DNA of 64,000 bases from Semisulcospira habei (GCA_036245525.1 BTPG01000006.1:73375962-73439961); one strand, 5' to 3'. Counted from the first letter of the stretch, positions 19,723 through 30,922 are shown. The notes: a model not told the origin generated them from the sequence alone. Translations and numbers: made by a program.

Positions 19723-19929
19723 TTCATTCTGCCCCAGACACACCACAGCAGGATAAGGATCCACCATGATAGTTCAAGGGTGATGCCAGAATAGCTTGGC
19801 GCCTACGGGCGCCAAACTATTCTGGCATCACCCTTGAATTATCATGGTCGATCTGTGTCCTGCCCTGCAATGCAGTCTTGAGAGGACAGGGGCAAAATTT
19901 TATGGATTTTGGTGTTGGGGTAGAATGAG
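19723..19929. mobile_element. TTAA foldback MITE with empty site in the sister block
   Basis: TTAA lies at 19719-19722 and 19930-19933. The ends are TTCATTCTGCCCCAGACAC and the near-inverse GTTGGGGTAGAATGAG. The hairpin core is the same as at 16513. At 27949-27952 the duplicated block has a single TTAA in the same context (AATGCCAGCG-TTAA-TGTTTACC). This shows a precise insertion after the duplication. Confidence 0.9.
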
Positions 19930-20039
19930 TTAAAGTTTACCATGGACGACGGACGGACGACCAGTGGCCCAGAACATAAACTCACTTTTGCTTCGCACGC
20001 GAGCAAATAAAATGAAGATGATCATAGAATCACTTACCA

Positions 20040-20316
20040 GTTTGTAATTGGGGGCATTCCGCTGCCGTCTATGCACCCTCCTACCAGACGCACCCTCTGT
20101 GGCAGAGGCTGGGGGACTATGATGCCGCAGCTGACTAATTTTGCCATTGGCCTTGGTCATGTGCCAGGAAGGGGCGTGCTTGTCCACTTCCATAGACCCC
20201 GATGGGTTTGGACATCCTGCTGCCATCCGGCACTGGGTGTTTGCAGAAAGTGCTGAGTGTGACCAAAACGGTGTTGCTGCAAACATGTCAAATGCAACCA
20301 GGTAAACCATTGACAT
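20040..20316 (-). CDS. Recombinase gene copy 1, exon 1
   Basis: The frame opens with an ATG at 20316 and ends AATTACAAACTG followed by donor GTAAGT, phase 0. That fits the phase-0 acceptor of exon 2 at 19389. The sequence begins with a short hydrophobic stretch and then CPNPSGSMEVDKHAPSWH, followed by a basic RRVHRRQR segment, a possible nuclear signal. The intron is about 650 bp and contains the MITE at 19723. The block-2 counterpart at 28057 supports the same exon. The start codon is a guess. No recognised domain. Confidence 0.55.
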
Positions 20317-21207
20317 TTTGAATCAGATATATACATAATTACTGCAGTACCCCCAGCCCCCTACGAACAAAAACTGGTAATACAGTAAAAGCGACACTTC
20401 AGTTGCACAATCCGAAAAACCTGTTCGTGGAAGACTGTTCTTCGAATCGCGAGGCAGTTTTGCGTACGAGGATTGAAATCTGGCGCCATTTTTTAAAAAA
20501 GTCATAGTGCATGCATGTGTCAAGTTACTTTTCGATCACAATCACACATGTAAAAAAAAAGACACAAAATCACGTGACAGATTGACCTTGTAATGGTGTT
20601 ATTGAACGAATTCCTTTCATTGAAGAAGAAAGCTTTTGTTAAAATCGTGGGGTTCTATTATCCTTTACTACAAGACTGAGCAGAAGACACCGACCGAGCC
20701 ACGGCCGAAGCAGACGCCTCAGTTTTCTGGGCCAAACGGGTCAGTATTGGCTGACTGTGCAATTGTATTGGATTGGGAGCATCTCTCAGTTAAATAACTG
20801 CACTGAACAAGTACATTTGGGCGTGCTCTTAACTACGAAATATTGAATAAAGCTGTATCTCTGCAAACGGAAAAAAAATGGCCAGCGGGGACGAAAGACG
20901 CTACCAAGGGAAAGGGAAACAACTCAGTTCATCAGTGTCACTGCGCAGCTGACCAATCAGCGATCATCAAGTTGATCTCAAAACACTCGCTTCCGTGTGA
21001 ACACACAGGCCCAGTGCGTCGCAGAAACACAACATGAAGTAAATCTCGGAAAATGGTGACATCCTATTTTGATATTTTTTTCTGACTTTTGAATGAAAGA
21101 TAATGCAGAAACAACCCTCAGAAAAAATGGGTGCCTGACTTGGTCACCCAGAATTTTACACACACCCATTTTCCATAAGGAAAGTCACCCATTTCAGGGG
21201 TTTTGTG

Positions 21208-21208
21208 T

Positions 21209-21265
<57 letters not shown>

Positions 21266-21285
21266 CACACACGTACGCACGCACG

Positions 21286-21369
<84 letters not shown>
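21208..21369. repeat. (CA)n microsatellite, about 160 bp
   Basis: A long CA repeat with a few ACGC and AAAC interruptions. The counterpart in block 2 is at 29241-29311. Confidence 0.97.
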
Positions 21370-21371
<2 letters not shown>

Positions 21372-21933
21372 GAGACAAAAGCCTCAGAGTGGGTTACCTA
21401 TCATTTTATGTGAAAATGGGTTTCCATATTTCTATTTATTCTAGGGCTCTGAAATTGATGCGAATGTTTAGAACTCACCTTATAACTAAGCTCTATAACT
21501 TAAAATAAAATAGACATTTTCTAGAAACAGAGCCACTAGATGCAGAAAAAATGGGTTTCTACCAATAAAGTGGGTGCCTCTCACACAAAAACTGGCATTA
21601 CAGTCAAAATGGGTGTCTTCACAACATTAGGCGTCTGTAATAAAGTCAAGTTCATGGAATACTTCTTTTTCTTTTTGTTTTGTTTTTTCAACTTAATGTG
21701 TATGTATGCATTAACATTTTTAACATTGTATGGTGCAAAATTGAATGAACACTGGCCCGTAACCTTTCGATTATGATTTTTTACAGAGGAAATCTTTTAA
21801 ACATTGCTACGTTTTGTCCTTCTGAAGCAAAACAGTTTATCATGGCATTTATGTGAGAATTCTGGAAATTAAAGGACTTTTTTATGTACTCTGGAGATTG
21901 AGACAAACAGCAACAGAGCATTTTCAATATTAA

Positions 21934-22151
21934 CCCTTATCATTCGGAATACACCAGTGTGTGCAACAAGTGTGACTAAAATAGTCCAAGGGTAGTGCCA
22001 GAATAGCTTGGCGCCTCAAGGCGCCAAGCTATTGTGGCACCACCCTTGAACTAAAGCCATTGGTCTATGTCCTCATCTGTAAGTTCTGTAATGTAGCTTG
22101 CATATATGGCAGTGTACAAATTTGAAGCTTTTAACCTCAGTATGATGCGGG
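21934..22151. mobile_element. TTAA foldback MITE, CCCTTATCAT subfamily
   Basis: TTAA lies intact at 21930-21933 and 22152-22155. Ends are CCCTTATCATTCGG and the imperfect inverse CAGTATGATGCGGG. The hairpin core is GCCAGAATAGCTTGGCGCC. Orthologous within the duplication to 16229. Confidence 0.85.
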
Positions 22152-22213
22152 TTAAAAAGTGTGGAAAAATATGAAAGATAGAAAAAGACCCAGAAGAAGA
22201 AGCTAATACTTAA

Positions 22214-22430
22214 CATATTTTACCCCAGACACACCACAGCAAAATAAAGACCCACCATGATAGTTCAAGGGTGATGCCAGAATAGCTTGGCGCCTATGGG
22301 CGCCAAGCTATTCTGGCATCACCCTTGAACTATCGTGGTCGATCTGTGTCCTGCCCTGCCACGCAGTCTTCAGAAGACGACGTCAACATTTTGGGGATTC
22401 TGGTCTTGGGGTAGAACGAGTTAAAATGAC
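22214..22430. mobile_element. TTAA foldback MITE, CTCATTCTACCCC subfamily
   Basis: TTAA lies at 22210-22213 and 22431-22434. Hairpin arms of about 35 bp on either side of the GGCGCC apex. Orthologous within the duplication to 16513. Confidence 0.85.
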
Positions 22431-22716
22431 AGAACAGAACACTGACATTAATTAATTAACTGACAACATAAGAAATCACTTGAAACTTCAGCCTTTATTA
22501 ATCACATCAAAGGTGCATGCATATAAAAACACAGTAATTGTTTGTAAACACTTCAAATCAAACAATCAAGAGCAGTCAAACCTTTTTCTGGCAACTTTGT
22601 GATGAGGAAAACTAGTTCTTGCCCAAGTTCGACACGTAAAGGGTTTCCGAGACTTATGTGCCTCTATTTATAAAATGGAGAGAGAAATATAATACTGAGT
22701 TCTAGCAAGTGCGACA

Positions 22717-23413
22717 ATAAAGTTTAGCCGAGTTGGTATCCTCGTCCAGTGCCTAGGTTAAATGCACCAGCGGTGCCAATGTTGCTATTTTGGCACCAGA
22801 CCGGTCGCTCGGTCTAGAGCGTGTGCTTTCTGCACCTGTAATGGGCAACCTCGGAGAAAGAATTACATGACCGTCGTTTGATTGCTGCAAAATAACATGA
22901 ATAAAGAATAAACCCTTTCCCATATATGCAATCCTGCATCCATCCTTATGCTAGCACCACAAAACATTACGTGATTTGTCAGATTTCAAAAATAGCTTTT
23001 TAAAATCCTCAATGGAGGTGATTTTTGCGACATCTGCGTCGTTTGCAGCAGAAAGCACCGTCAAAGTTGAAGTTCGAGAAATGAGCGCATTACATGTACA
23101 ATAGACTTGATTCAGTGGTTTGGGGCATGACACAAGCCTCCACCATCTCAACACAAAACTGGCGTGTTCGGGGAGGTAAAAGGCGCAGCTACAAGTTAAA
23201 ACTGCAAACGAACCTTTTTCTCGACTGCGATCACAATCTTCCGCGTGAACGTACGAGACCACACTACAAGTGCAGAAGCCAACCTGAGCGCGCAGTTCTG
23301 GTGCACATGACCGGTTTCGAGCGACCGGTCAGGTGCGAAAATAGCAACAATGGCGCCGCTGGTGAGTTTAACCTAGGTAGAGGGCGAGGTATACCAACTC
23401 AGCTAAGGTTTAT
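22717..23413. mobile_element. TIR element, complete copy (~697 bp)
   Basis: The left end TAAAGTTTAGCCGAGTTGGTA and the inverse right end TACCAACTCAGCTAAGGTTT extend into arms of about 90 bp, including ACCAGACCGGTCGCTCG. No ORF for a transposase; target duplication not resolved. The class is unknown and it is probably non-autonomous. Confidence 0.65.
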
Positions 23414-23627
23414 GCTTCCTGTGACTTTTGAAACAATGCACAGTATGCAAGGTGTACTTTATAGTAACAGGAAAAAAAAAGTTACAGTCATTTCCAAAAT
23501 GATCCAGGCGTACATCATATAAAAACAAGCTATACACACTGAAATAATAACACTCTTGTAATAAATCTTTATCATGTTGACAATGGTTTTCTTATCTTAT
23601 TATTGTCTTTCGTTCCGATTGGTTGTA

Positions 23628-23815
23628 CATTGCTGAACGTCCCGACTTTTTCAGGACATGCCAGCACTGATAATGAAGGGGAAAAAATAAAATAAAATAA
23701 TGAACAGAATATTGAATGTATGTCGCCAGCTGGTCTAATACGCTAAATAAACCTAAGACCATTTAGCAACACACATCCAAAATCAAGAGAGATACACCAC
23801 AACCCCTGACCCCCT
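23628..23815 (-). repeat. SINE/LINE-like tail repeat, reverse copy
   Basis: The reverse complement of 1131-1305: GGTTGTACATTGCTGAACG, then GACATACATTCAATATTCTG on the other strand, through TAAACCTAAGACCATTTAGC. Confidence 0.6.
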
Positions 23816-23834
23816 CCCCCAACCCCCCCCCCCC

Positions 23835-23905
23835 AAAAAAAAAAAAAAATAAATAAAATAAAATAAAATAAAATAAAATAAAAAATAAATAAATAAATAA
23901 ATTTA
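23835..23905. repeat. A-rich (AAAAT)n and (AAAT)n tract
   Basis: Poly-A followed by AAAAT and AAAT units. Non-coding. Confidence 0.9.
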
Positions 23906-23962
23906 AAAAAAATATATATTGAGACCCAAAAGGTCACTGCCAATCATGCAAAATGCAAAGAA

Positions 23963-24310
23963 GTACCCAATGGAGAAGAAACACGCTTAGAAAAGATGGT
24001 TACAACACAATTTATTAATATTTCGGGTAAATCTGCCTTGTCAAAACAGACAAACAAACAAACAGAGAGAACAGTCTCTACTTATCTTTGTTCACAGAAG
24101 GAATATGCCCCATTTCTTTTCAAGAGATACAGGCAGTGCAGACAGTAGGGAGAGCTTAAAAAAGAAAAATACAAGTTAATGGACCAAGGTTAGACAGAAA
24201 CACATGCCCCAGAATCCTTTTGGGCTGACCAGGGTGACGCTAGGAACTAAAAAGTAGTTAACCTCACCCAAGTCCCTCAGGGCAGACCCGGGTGAGGGCC
24301 ACTGTTTAGT
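23963..24310 (-). mobile_element. Penelope-like element 3' fragment
   Basis: Read on the minus strand, it ends ...GAAATATTAATAAATTGTG...AAGCGTGTTTCTTCTCC, then GGGTACTTC. This is the same terminus as the Penelope element at 58742. It is non-coding and 5' truncated. Confidence 0.65.
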
Positions 24311-24335
24311 TGCAAAGTAAGGTTAATGTTACACA

Positions 24336-24452
24336 CAGAAGTACCCAATGGAGAAAAAAACACACTTAGAAAAGACGGGTACAACACAAATAAATAAATT
24401 GTGTTGTACCGATCTTTTCTAAGCGTGTTTCTTTCTCCGTTGGGTACTTCTT
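24336..24452. repeat. Inverted pair of Penelope 3' ends
   Basis: AGAAGTACCCAATGGAG...GGGTACAACACAAATAAAT is followed by AAATTGTGTTGTACC...CCGTTGGGTACTTCT. Two Penelope 3' termini are joined head to head as a palindrome with arms of about 57 bp. Confidence 0.75.
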
Positions 24453-24569
24453 TGCATTTTACATGCTTGGCAGTCACCTCTTTGGTCTGGATTGTTTAAT
24501 GTTACACAGCATACAAAATGACCCAGGTGTACATCAGACAAAAACAGAGCTATACACGCTAAAAACAAC

Positions 24570-25300
24570 CGAATAATAACGTTCTTGTAATAAATCTTTA
24601 TGTTGACAATGTTTGTTTCTTTTTATCTTATTATTGTCTTTTGTCCCCAACTGCTGTTCCATTTACAGAGTTTTAAATGTTATACAGTATACAAAATAAT
24701 CCAGGCGGACCAACCCCATTGTAGCACTCTTGTAATAAATCTTTATGTTGACAATGGTTTTCTTACCCCTTATTATTGTCTTTCGTCCCCAACCGTTGTT
24801 CCATTTGCAGTTCCATTTTCAAAGTTTTAAATGTTATACAGTATACAAAATGATCCAGGCGGACCAACCCCATAGTGGCACTCTTGTAATAAATCTTTAT
24901 GTTGACAATGGTTTTCTTACCCCTTATTATTGTCTCTCGTCCCCAACCGTTGTTCCATTTGCAGTTCCATTTTCAAAGTTTTAAATGTTATACAGTATAC
25001 AAAATGATCCAGGCGGACCAACCCCATAGTAGCACTCTTGTAATAAATCTTTATGTTGACAATGGTTTTCTTACCCCTTATTATTGTCTCTCGTCTCCAA
25101 CCGTTGTTCCATTTGCAGTGCCATTTTCAAAGTTTTAAATGCTATACAGTATACAAAATGATGCAGGTGGACCAACCCTATAATAACAATCTGGTAATAA
25201 ATCTTTACGTTGTCAATGGTTTTCTTATCTTATTATTGTCTTTCGTCCCCAGCCGGCTGTTTCCTTTTGCAATTATACAGTATACAAAATGATCCAGGTG
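24570..25300. repeat. Tandem repeat with a 154-bp unit
   Basis: About four to five units containing TAATAAATCTTTATGTTGAC, TTATTATTGTCTCTCGTCCC and TACAGTATACAAAATGATCC, exactly 154 bp apart in the central copies. The flanks at 23490-23625 and 25290-25380 hold diverged units, so the Penelope and SINE pieces inserted into an older array. The 79-residue frames across the units are not genes. Confidence 0.85.
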
Positions 25301-25414
25301 TCCATCAGATAAAAACAAGCTATACATGCTGAAACCAACCCAATAATAATTAACACTCTTGTAATAAATCTGTATAAAAACGAAAATGCCGTGAGTGTCG
25401 GAGGATCTCAATTC

Positions 25415-27628
25415 ATTTCTTTTGTAACTTTTTCAGTCTGTTGCAGATGTAATCCTTAATGTTTGTCCAGCGCCTATGTCTAAGTGTGGGCTCTTCTGCG
25501 ATTGCCTGCTGTATCTCGGCCTTTCCAGGAAGTTTGTTCACGATGAGGTGAAACGAGTTTGAACAGCTTTCTCTTCAGCTTTCCCCCATGGTTTCCTTGT
25601 AAATCTAGCTTTCTTTCGAACAGGAGCTGACGCAGTACTGTCATCATCAAAACTATCTAGATTGTCATCAGGCTCTGGACGTCTTTTCTCTGTCGTGCTC
25701 ATTGATTCCTGTTTTGTTGACTTGCTACTTGCTTTATTCACAGGTGCTGTTCCCCCCGAGATCTCTCTGCCAGTTTCTGATGTGTCTTCATTGTCAAAGT
25801 CAATCTCTTCATCATCGCCCAGTTCAGCTCTAATGCAACTCTCAAAATCTGTCATCCCTTTTGTTAACTGAGGCCACTTTTGCCTTTTAAAGGACGTCTT
25901 GAGGTTGGCGGTAGATATGGCGATGTATCCAAATATCATGACCAAGGAAGTCTGCCAGCTGATCCTGGTCTAACTCTAAGATGGCCATGGACTGAGCCAA
26001 AGTTGCAACCTGCTTCCGTAACTGAGTAAATGTGAACATGGCTGGGTTTGACACTTGTGCTTGTAGCGCATGTTCCTTCAGAACATCATGGCCTCTGTAA
26101 GGCCTCTGACCAGAAGGTGTGGCAAAGATGTACTGGGCACCAGCGAGAGCTGGCACTGATTGCCTCATTTGAAGGATTCTGTCCACAGTTGTCATCATCT
26201 TCTTCGTCAGCAAAATGGGAACACTCCTAATAAACTTGCCTCTAATTTCCACTCGCTGAAAATGATTCACCTTTTCTTCTCAACCTCTGTGAGACCTTTC
26301 AAAATATCTTGATTGGTGATCGATCCAATATTAGCATTCTGGAAGTCTGATACCTTCGTTGTCTGAACTTCACCCCCTCGTTTTCGGTTGAAAAGTGATA
26401 CAGCGCAAAGAGTTGCTTTAACCACTGTCGGATAATCTTCCAAAACCATCTTTGTCTCAAGAAGCTGTTGGACCTTCCTCACATCTTCACATGATGGGAT
26501 CAGCTTGGGTTTGTTCATTGTCATTTTTCCGACCGACTGGGCCGCTGTAGCTGACACACAGTCGTACCAGTCCCTGTTGAAGACAGAGTCAAACCGCTGC
26601 GTCTCAGAGAGCTCCTGTCGCCACCTGTCATCTGAACCATGCCCAAGCTGTTTGGATGCCTGCGACTGTGAACATTTTTTTCAAAGCATGGCCTATGCGC
26701 ATTGCAAGATTGCCTTTTTTGAACTGATGTGTGTCCTCATCAAATTCTGCTAGCTCTTTTACAGCCAGTACAACATGATCAAAGCTAGCTGAATTGATCA
26801 CAGCATTTAAACTTGCGATTTTCATTTCTTACCTCATTCTAGGAATCGTTAATAGTCTCCCTAACTCCCGCATCCTGCAGCTGATTTGTCCAGCCGTGTG
26901 TTTTTCAAACCTTATGATAGAAGGAAAAGTCAATGTCTAAGGGTATTGGAAGCATTAGCCTCCCACGTCGTGCCGCCTCACCTCTCTTAGCGAACTGAAA
27001 CCCTCCTGGTTTCTGACAGCAACGTTTTGAGTGTACAGAGATCAGCTTTTTTTGACAGAGCCCTTTGCAATGGCTACAGGTGAGAAGGTCGTCTACCTTA
27101 CTAGTTTTGGTGCGATACTTAGGAATCAAACATCCTGATTTCTTTTCAAGAACGGCAACATTATGCATGTAATCACCCTCATCTTGTAGTCTGATCCCAT
27201 TTCAAGACAAGCTTGCTACACAATTTGCATGCATGTTTCTTGTTCCATTTGTACTTTCCTTTCCCTCTCTGCGACACGTGCACACCCGTTTCTTCGGTAA
27301 GCGCTCTTTCCCCGCCCCCAACGTCGTGTTCCTTCTGCCTATCCACATTGTCATTGCCAGCCCCTAATTCACCCCCTAATGCACACTGCACCTTGCTGGT
27401 ACTTGCTTCACTGACATCTGCCCACCCTGTACCTGCCACTTTGAAATCTAACATATTTAACATATTCAATACAATACTGTCTGTGTCAGAGATTCCTGAG
27501 ATTGATGGCAACACACCATCTAAATCCTGTGAGCTCGAGCCAGGAACAAACTCCTCGTCATCACTGTCCTTGTATTGCGATGCCCTTGCACTTTCAGTCT
27601 CAGGTCCATCCCAGGCTCCATTTGCCAA
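25415..27628 (-). pseudogene. Crypton-like tyrosine recombinase gene, copy 2, exon 2 (frameshifted)
   Basis: It covers the same protein as 17729-19389 plus the missing C-terminal part, spread over several frames. Two deletions of roughly 100 bp relative to copy 1 (near 27190 and 26905) and several frameshifts disable it. Box I LFNRKRGGEVQ lies near 26380. Then comes RSVPILLTKKMM (near 26220) and a box II-like TFTQLRKQVATLAQ (near 26010), with Arg present but the usual first His replaced. The end of the domain is LGHDIWIHRHIYRQP (near 25930), with the His and the catalytic Tyr. An acidic linker and a basic tail follow (PGKAEIQQAI, LRHRRWTNIK), ending near 25415. Together these are the R..R-H-Y residues of tyrosine recombinases. 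Confidence 0.75.
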
Positions 27629-28056
27629 CTGTAAAATGAAAGAAAAAAAGCTGCATTAGGACAGAAACAGCCCAATTTTGGTTTAAGGGGCCTTGCACAA
27701 GAATAAAAAGAGTATTCCCGTGTATGACCGATTTACATATGTGTGACCTCGGTGACGAGGGCTGGCTTCTGCAGCACCAAGATCCATGTTTTCTGAAAAT
27801 GTAAGCAGTTTTCACACATCTGTCAACCCTGCGTGACCCTTTGAGAGAGGTCACTCAAACTGGTATGTTTACAAAGGTCTTGCCACAAAGTATCCTTGGG
27901 CCAAGCTTGAAGAATGTGGCTTGAATTGTCTCCGAGAAAATGCCAGCGTTAATGTTTACCATGGCCGACGGACGGACGACCAGTGGCCCAGAACATAAAC
28001 TCACTTTTGCTTCACACACGAGCCAATAAAAGGAAGATGATCATAGAATCGCTTAC

Positions 28057-28356
28057 CAGTTTGTAATTGGGGGCATTCCGCTGCCGTCTCTGCACCCTCC
28101 TACCAGACGCACCCTCTCCGGCAGAGGCCGCTGGGCAATGCTGCTGCAGCTGACTAATTTTGCCATGGGCCTTGGTCATGTGCCAGGAAGGGGCGTTCTT
28201 GTCCACTTCCATACATCCCGATGGGTTTGGACATCCTGCTGCCATCTGGCACTGGGTGTGTGCCATCTGGCGCTGGGTGTGTGCAGAAAGTGCCGAGTGT
28301 GGCCAAAACAGTGCTGCAAAAAACATGTCAAATGCAACCATGTAAACCGTTGACAT
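28057..28356 (-). CDS. Recombinase gene copy 2, exon 1
   Basis: Matches the exon at 20040-20316. It ends AATTACAAACTG with donor GTAAG. It contains an extra in-frame duplication of a short Gln-rich segment (QRQMA then QCQMA), and Cys where copy 1 has Ser in NPSGCMEV. It is open, but the downstream exon is broken, so the gene is a pseudogene as a whole. Confidence 0.5.
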
Positions 28357-29240
28357 TTTGGATCACATTATAATACATAATTACTGCAGTACCCCCTGCC
28401 CCCTACGGACAATAACTGGTAATACAGTAAAAAGCGACACTTCAGTTGCACAATCCGAAAAACCTGTTCGTGGAAGTCTGTTTTTCGAATCGCGAGGCAA
28501 TTTTGCATATGAGGATTGAAATACACACTGAAATCTGGCGCCATTTTGTTTAAATATATAGCGCATGCATGTGTCAAGTTACTTTTCGATCACAATCACA
28601 CATGTCAGAAAAAAGCAACACAATCGCGTGACAGATTGACCTTGTAATGGTGTTATTGAACGAATTCTTTTTATTGAAAAAGAAATCTTTTGTTAAAATC
28701 GTGGGGTTCTTTTATCTTTTACTACAAGACTGAGCAGCAGACGACGGCCGTAGCAGACGTCTCAGTTTTCTCGGCTAAACAGGTCCATATAGGCTACTGT
28801 GCAATTGTCTCGGATTGGAAGCATCTTAGTTAAATAACTGCGCTGAAAAAGTACACTTGGGCGTGCTCTTAACTAACAAATATTGTATAAAATTGTACCT
28901 CTGCAAATGAAACAACGGTTAGCGGGACGAAAGACAATAGAAAGGGGAAGCAACTCAATTCATGTCACTGCGCAGCCGACCGATCATATATCAAGTTGAT
29001 CCATAGAGAAGCTCGCTTCCGTGGTAACACACAGGCCCAGTGCGTTGTAAACACACAACATGAGGTAAACCTGCGAAAATGGGACATCCTATTTGGATAT
29101 TTTTTCTGACTTCTGAATGAAAGATAATACAGAAACAACCCTCAGAAAAAAATGTGTGCCTGATTTGGTCACCCAGAATTTTTCACACACCCATTTTCCA
29201 TAAGGATGGTAACGAAAGTCACCCATTTTATGGGTTTTGT

Positions 29241-29241
29241 G

Positions 29242-29311
<70 letters not shown>
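29241..29311. repeat. (CA)n microsatellite
   Basis: About 33 CA units, in the same position as 21208 in the duplicated block. A G-rich stretch follows. Confidence 0.95.
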
Positions 29312-29314
<3 letters not shown>

Positions 29315-29379
29315 TCTGCAGGGTGGGGGGGGGGGGCGGTGTACAGAAAAACCCTAGAGATCACACGAAAGTCTGCGAG

Positions 29380-30200
29380 AAAAGGTAAATTTTTAACTTT
29401 GCTTTGAACTGCGTAAGGGGGGAGGCATTTCTCAGCTCAGTCGGTAAAGAATTCCAAATTAAAGGAGTAGTACATCTGAAAGAGCGTTCTCCGGCAGATT
29501 TGAGCTGGTACTTTGGAACTTTGAGAAGTTTCTCTCCCAATGAACGCAGAGGGCTGGTAAGTGATCAGACTGGAGGAAAAGTATGAGGGAAGACTGCCAT
29601 CAAAGTGGCGGTATGAAGGGTCGCAATATTAAACTGTATGCGGGATTGAATTGGAAGCCAGGGGGTTACGTGGTCTTGTTTTCGCCTGCGCTTCACAAGC
29701 CTTGCGGCATTATTTTAAACTCGCTGAAGGCGGCTAATCTGCTCAGATGGAAGACCAAAAAGCAGAGAATTGCAGTAGTCAAGACGTCTCGTGACTAAAG
29801 CATTCACTAACTTTGCAGTGGCAGATTCTGAAGGACTGTGTCGGACAGATGCGATGCGTCTTAAAGAGTATGAAGCACCACGTCAGATTTCACCGACGTG
29901 ATCCTGCATACTCATACATTCTACTAATAGTAACAGGTGCGCGCGCACAAACACCCGGAGACACAGACACATTTGATCATGAATTTCAAAACATAAAGCC
30001 CATTTCAACAAGTAATTGTAATGTGAGGTAACAATTTAGTACATGTAATGCACACAAATGTGGTATTGACTGAATCATGATGGCTGAAGGAATGGGCATC
30101 TGTGAACCTTTTGTAATTTTGGCTTTTCATATATGTAAGAAAATATATTTTCATTTACTTGATAACATGTTTTCGTGGTGTAGCATGTTATGTTTTGTTT
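29380..30200. other. No gene seen; probable degenerate interspersed repeat
   Basis: All frames are short. The stretch 29400-29910 reads like a decayed retroelement 3' region (AAAGAGCGTTCTCC, GAGAATTGCAGTAGTCAAGA), a resemblance from memory only. Nothing is supported in 29910-30200. Confidence 0.4.
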
Positions 30201-30205
30201 TTGCA

Positions 30206-30363
30206 CTAACTTGCTAGCATGTTCATTATTGTTGCAGACATCATGCTGCTTTTCATATTCACTGGAATTATTCCTCTTGGAAGGACACCAGAGCCTGATA
30301 AGGTGTACACCTTGTACACTTCCTGTAAGGCACAACTACTGAGGATGGACTCTTTTGCTGCAT
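30206..30363 (-). CDS. Possible exon, strand uncertain
   Basis: On the minus strand an acceptor TTGTCAG at 30364 opens a 52-codon frame beginning AAKESILSSCALQEVYKVYT and stopping at TAG (30206). On the + strand the same region has an acceptor GTTGTTGCAG at 30237 and donor GTAAGT at 30371 around a 44-codon open frame. Both could be spliced and neither matches a family I know. The minus reading is preferred because the nearby 30669-30875 and 37197-38687 fragments are minus-strand. Confidence 0.3.
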
Positions 30364-30599
30364 CTGACAAGTAAGTACAGGGAAAATGTTATAGTTAATA
30401 TTAGAGTATTGTGGACTATGATTACAAAAGGGCAGAATATTATACAGCAAGCATGTTACTGTTCATTTTTCTGTGTTGCTCAGGGACCAGAGTAACTATC
30501 ATTAACTGACTCAGTTGAAACTTTCAACACTATAAATAATCTGGTTCAGATGTCTTCCCAAGAGATGCACCCTGAGCACGCTGCCTCCATTGTGAGTAG

Positions 30600-30875
30600 A
30601 TTTGTACACAACTGGTCAGCCTCAACGTCTGGCAGTTGTGCCAGGCATTGACACATAGTAGTGCATGGCTAGTTACTGGTGTAGCAAGTTGCATTGCATG
30701 TGTCTGCTGGGCAATCACAAATGATGTCAGACAGCAGTTCAGGGGCAGACACCTCTTGTGTGATCATAACAGGTGTAATGGCACCAGTTTCATTATCTTT
30801 CATGTACCCAAACTTTGTGGGATCTAGGTGAGTCATGACACAAAACAAGAAAGTTCCTGGGAAGTTTAAAGACAA
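30600..30875 (-). pseudogene. C-terminal Cys-rich part of an uncharacterised protein
   Basis: The frame contains KFGYMKDNETGAITPV, then APELLSDIICDCPAD and CNATC. A TAG stop follows at 30669-30671, after which the same frame continues with PCTTMCQC. An aromatic-GY/W motif, then PV, then AP-LL and a run of C-x-C pairs is the usual end of a large invertebrate protein family of unknown function (recalled, not searched). The N-terminal part of the same family lies at 37197-38687 on the same strand. The two are probably one gene split by the insertion between them. Confidence 0.45.
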
Positions 30876-30922
30876 ACTGAATGGAGTGCCGATAGTTGAG
30901 TACGTTGGACTGAGATAAAAAA

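Larger units (their letters stand above)
21667..23413. repeat. Duplicated block A, copy 2
   Basis: Same order of parts as 15965-17728: AT-rich leader, two MITEs, then the TIR element. Here the TIR element is complete and is followed by a 2-kb tail absent from copy 1. Confidence 0.85.

Noticed and set aside
21093..21444. Thr-His and Cys-Val repeat frames
   Set aside because: They translate a CA microsatellite; no coding signal outside it.
24570..25300. Regular repeats resembling a CRISPR array or a repeated 79-residue protein
   Set aside because: Units are 154 bp, contiguous, without unique spacers, in a eukaryotic context. The frames overlap and slide with the repeat.
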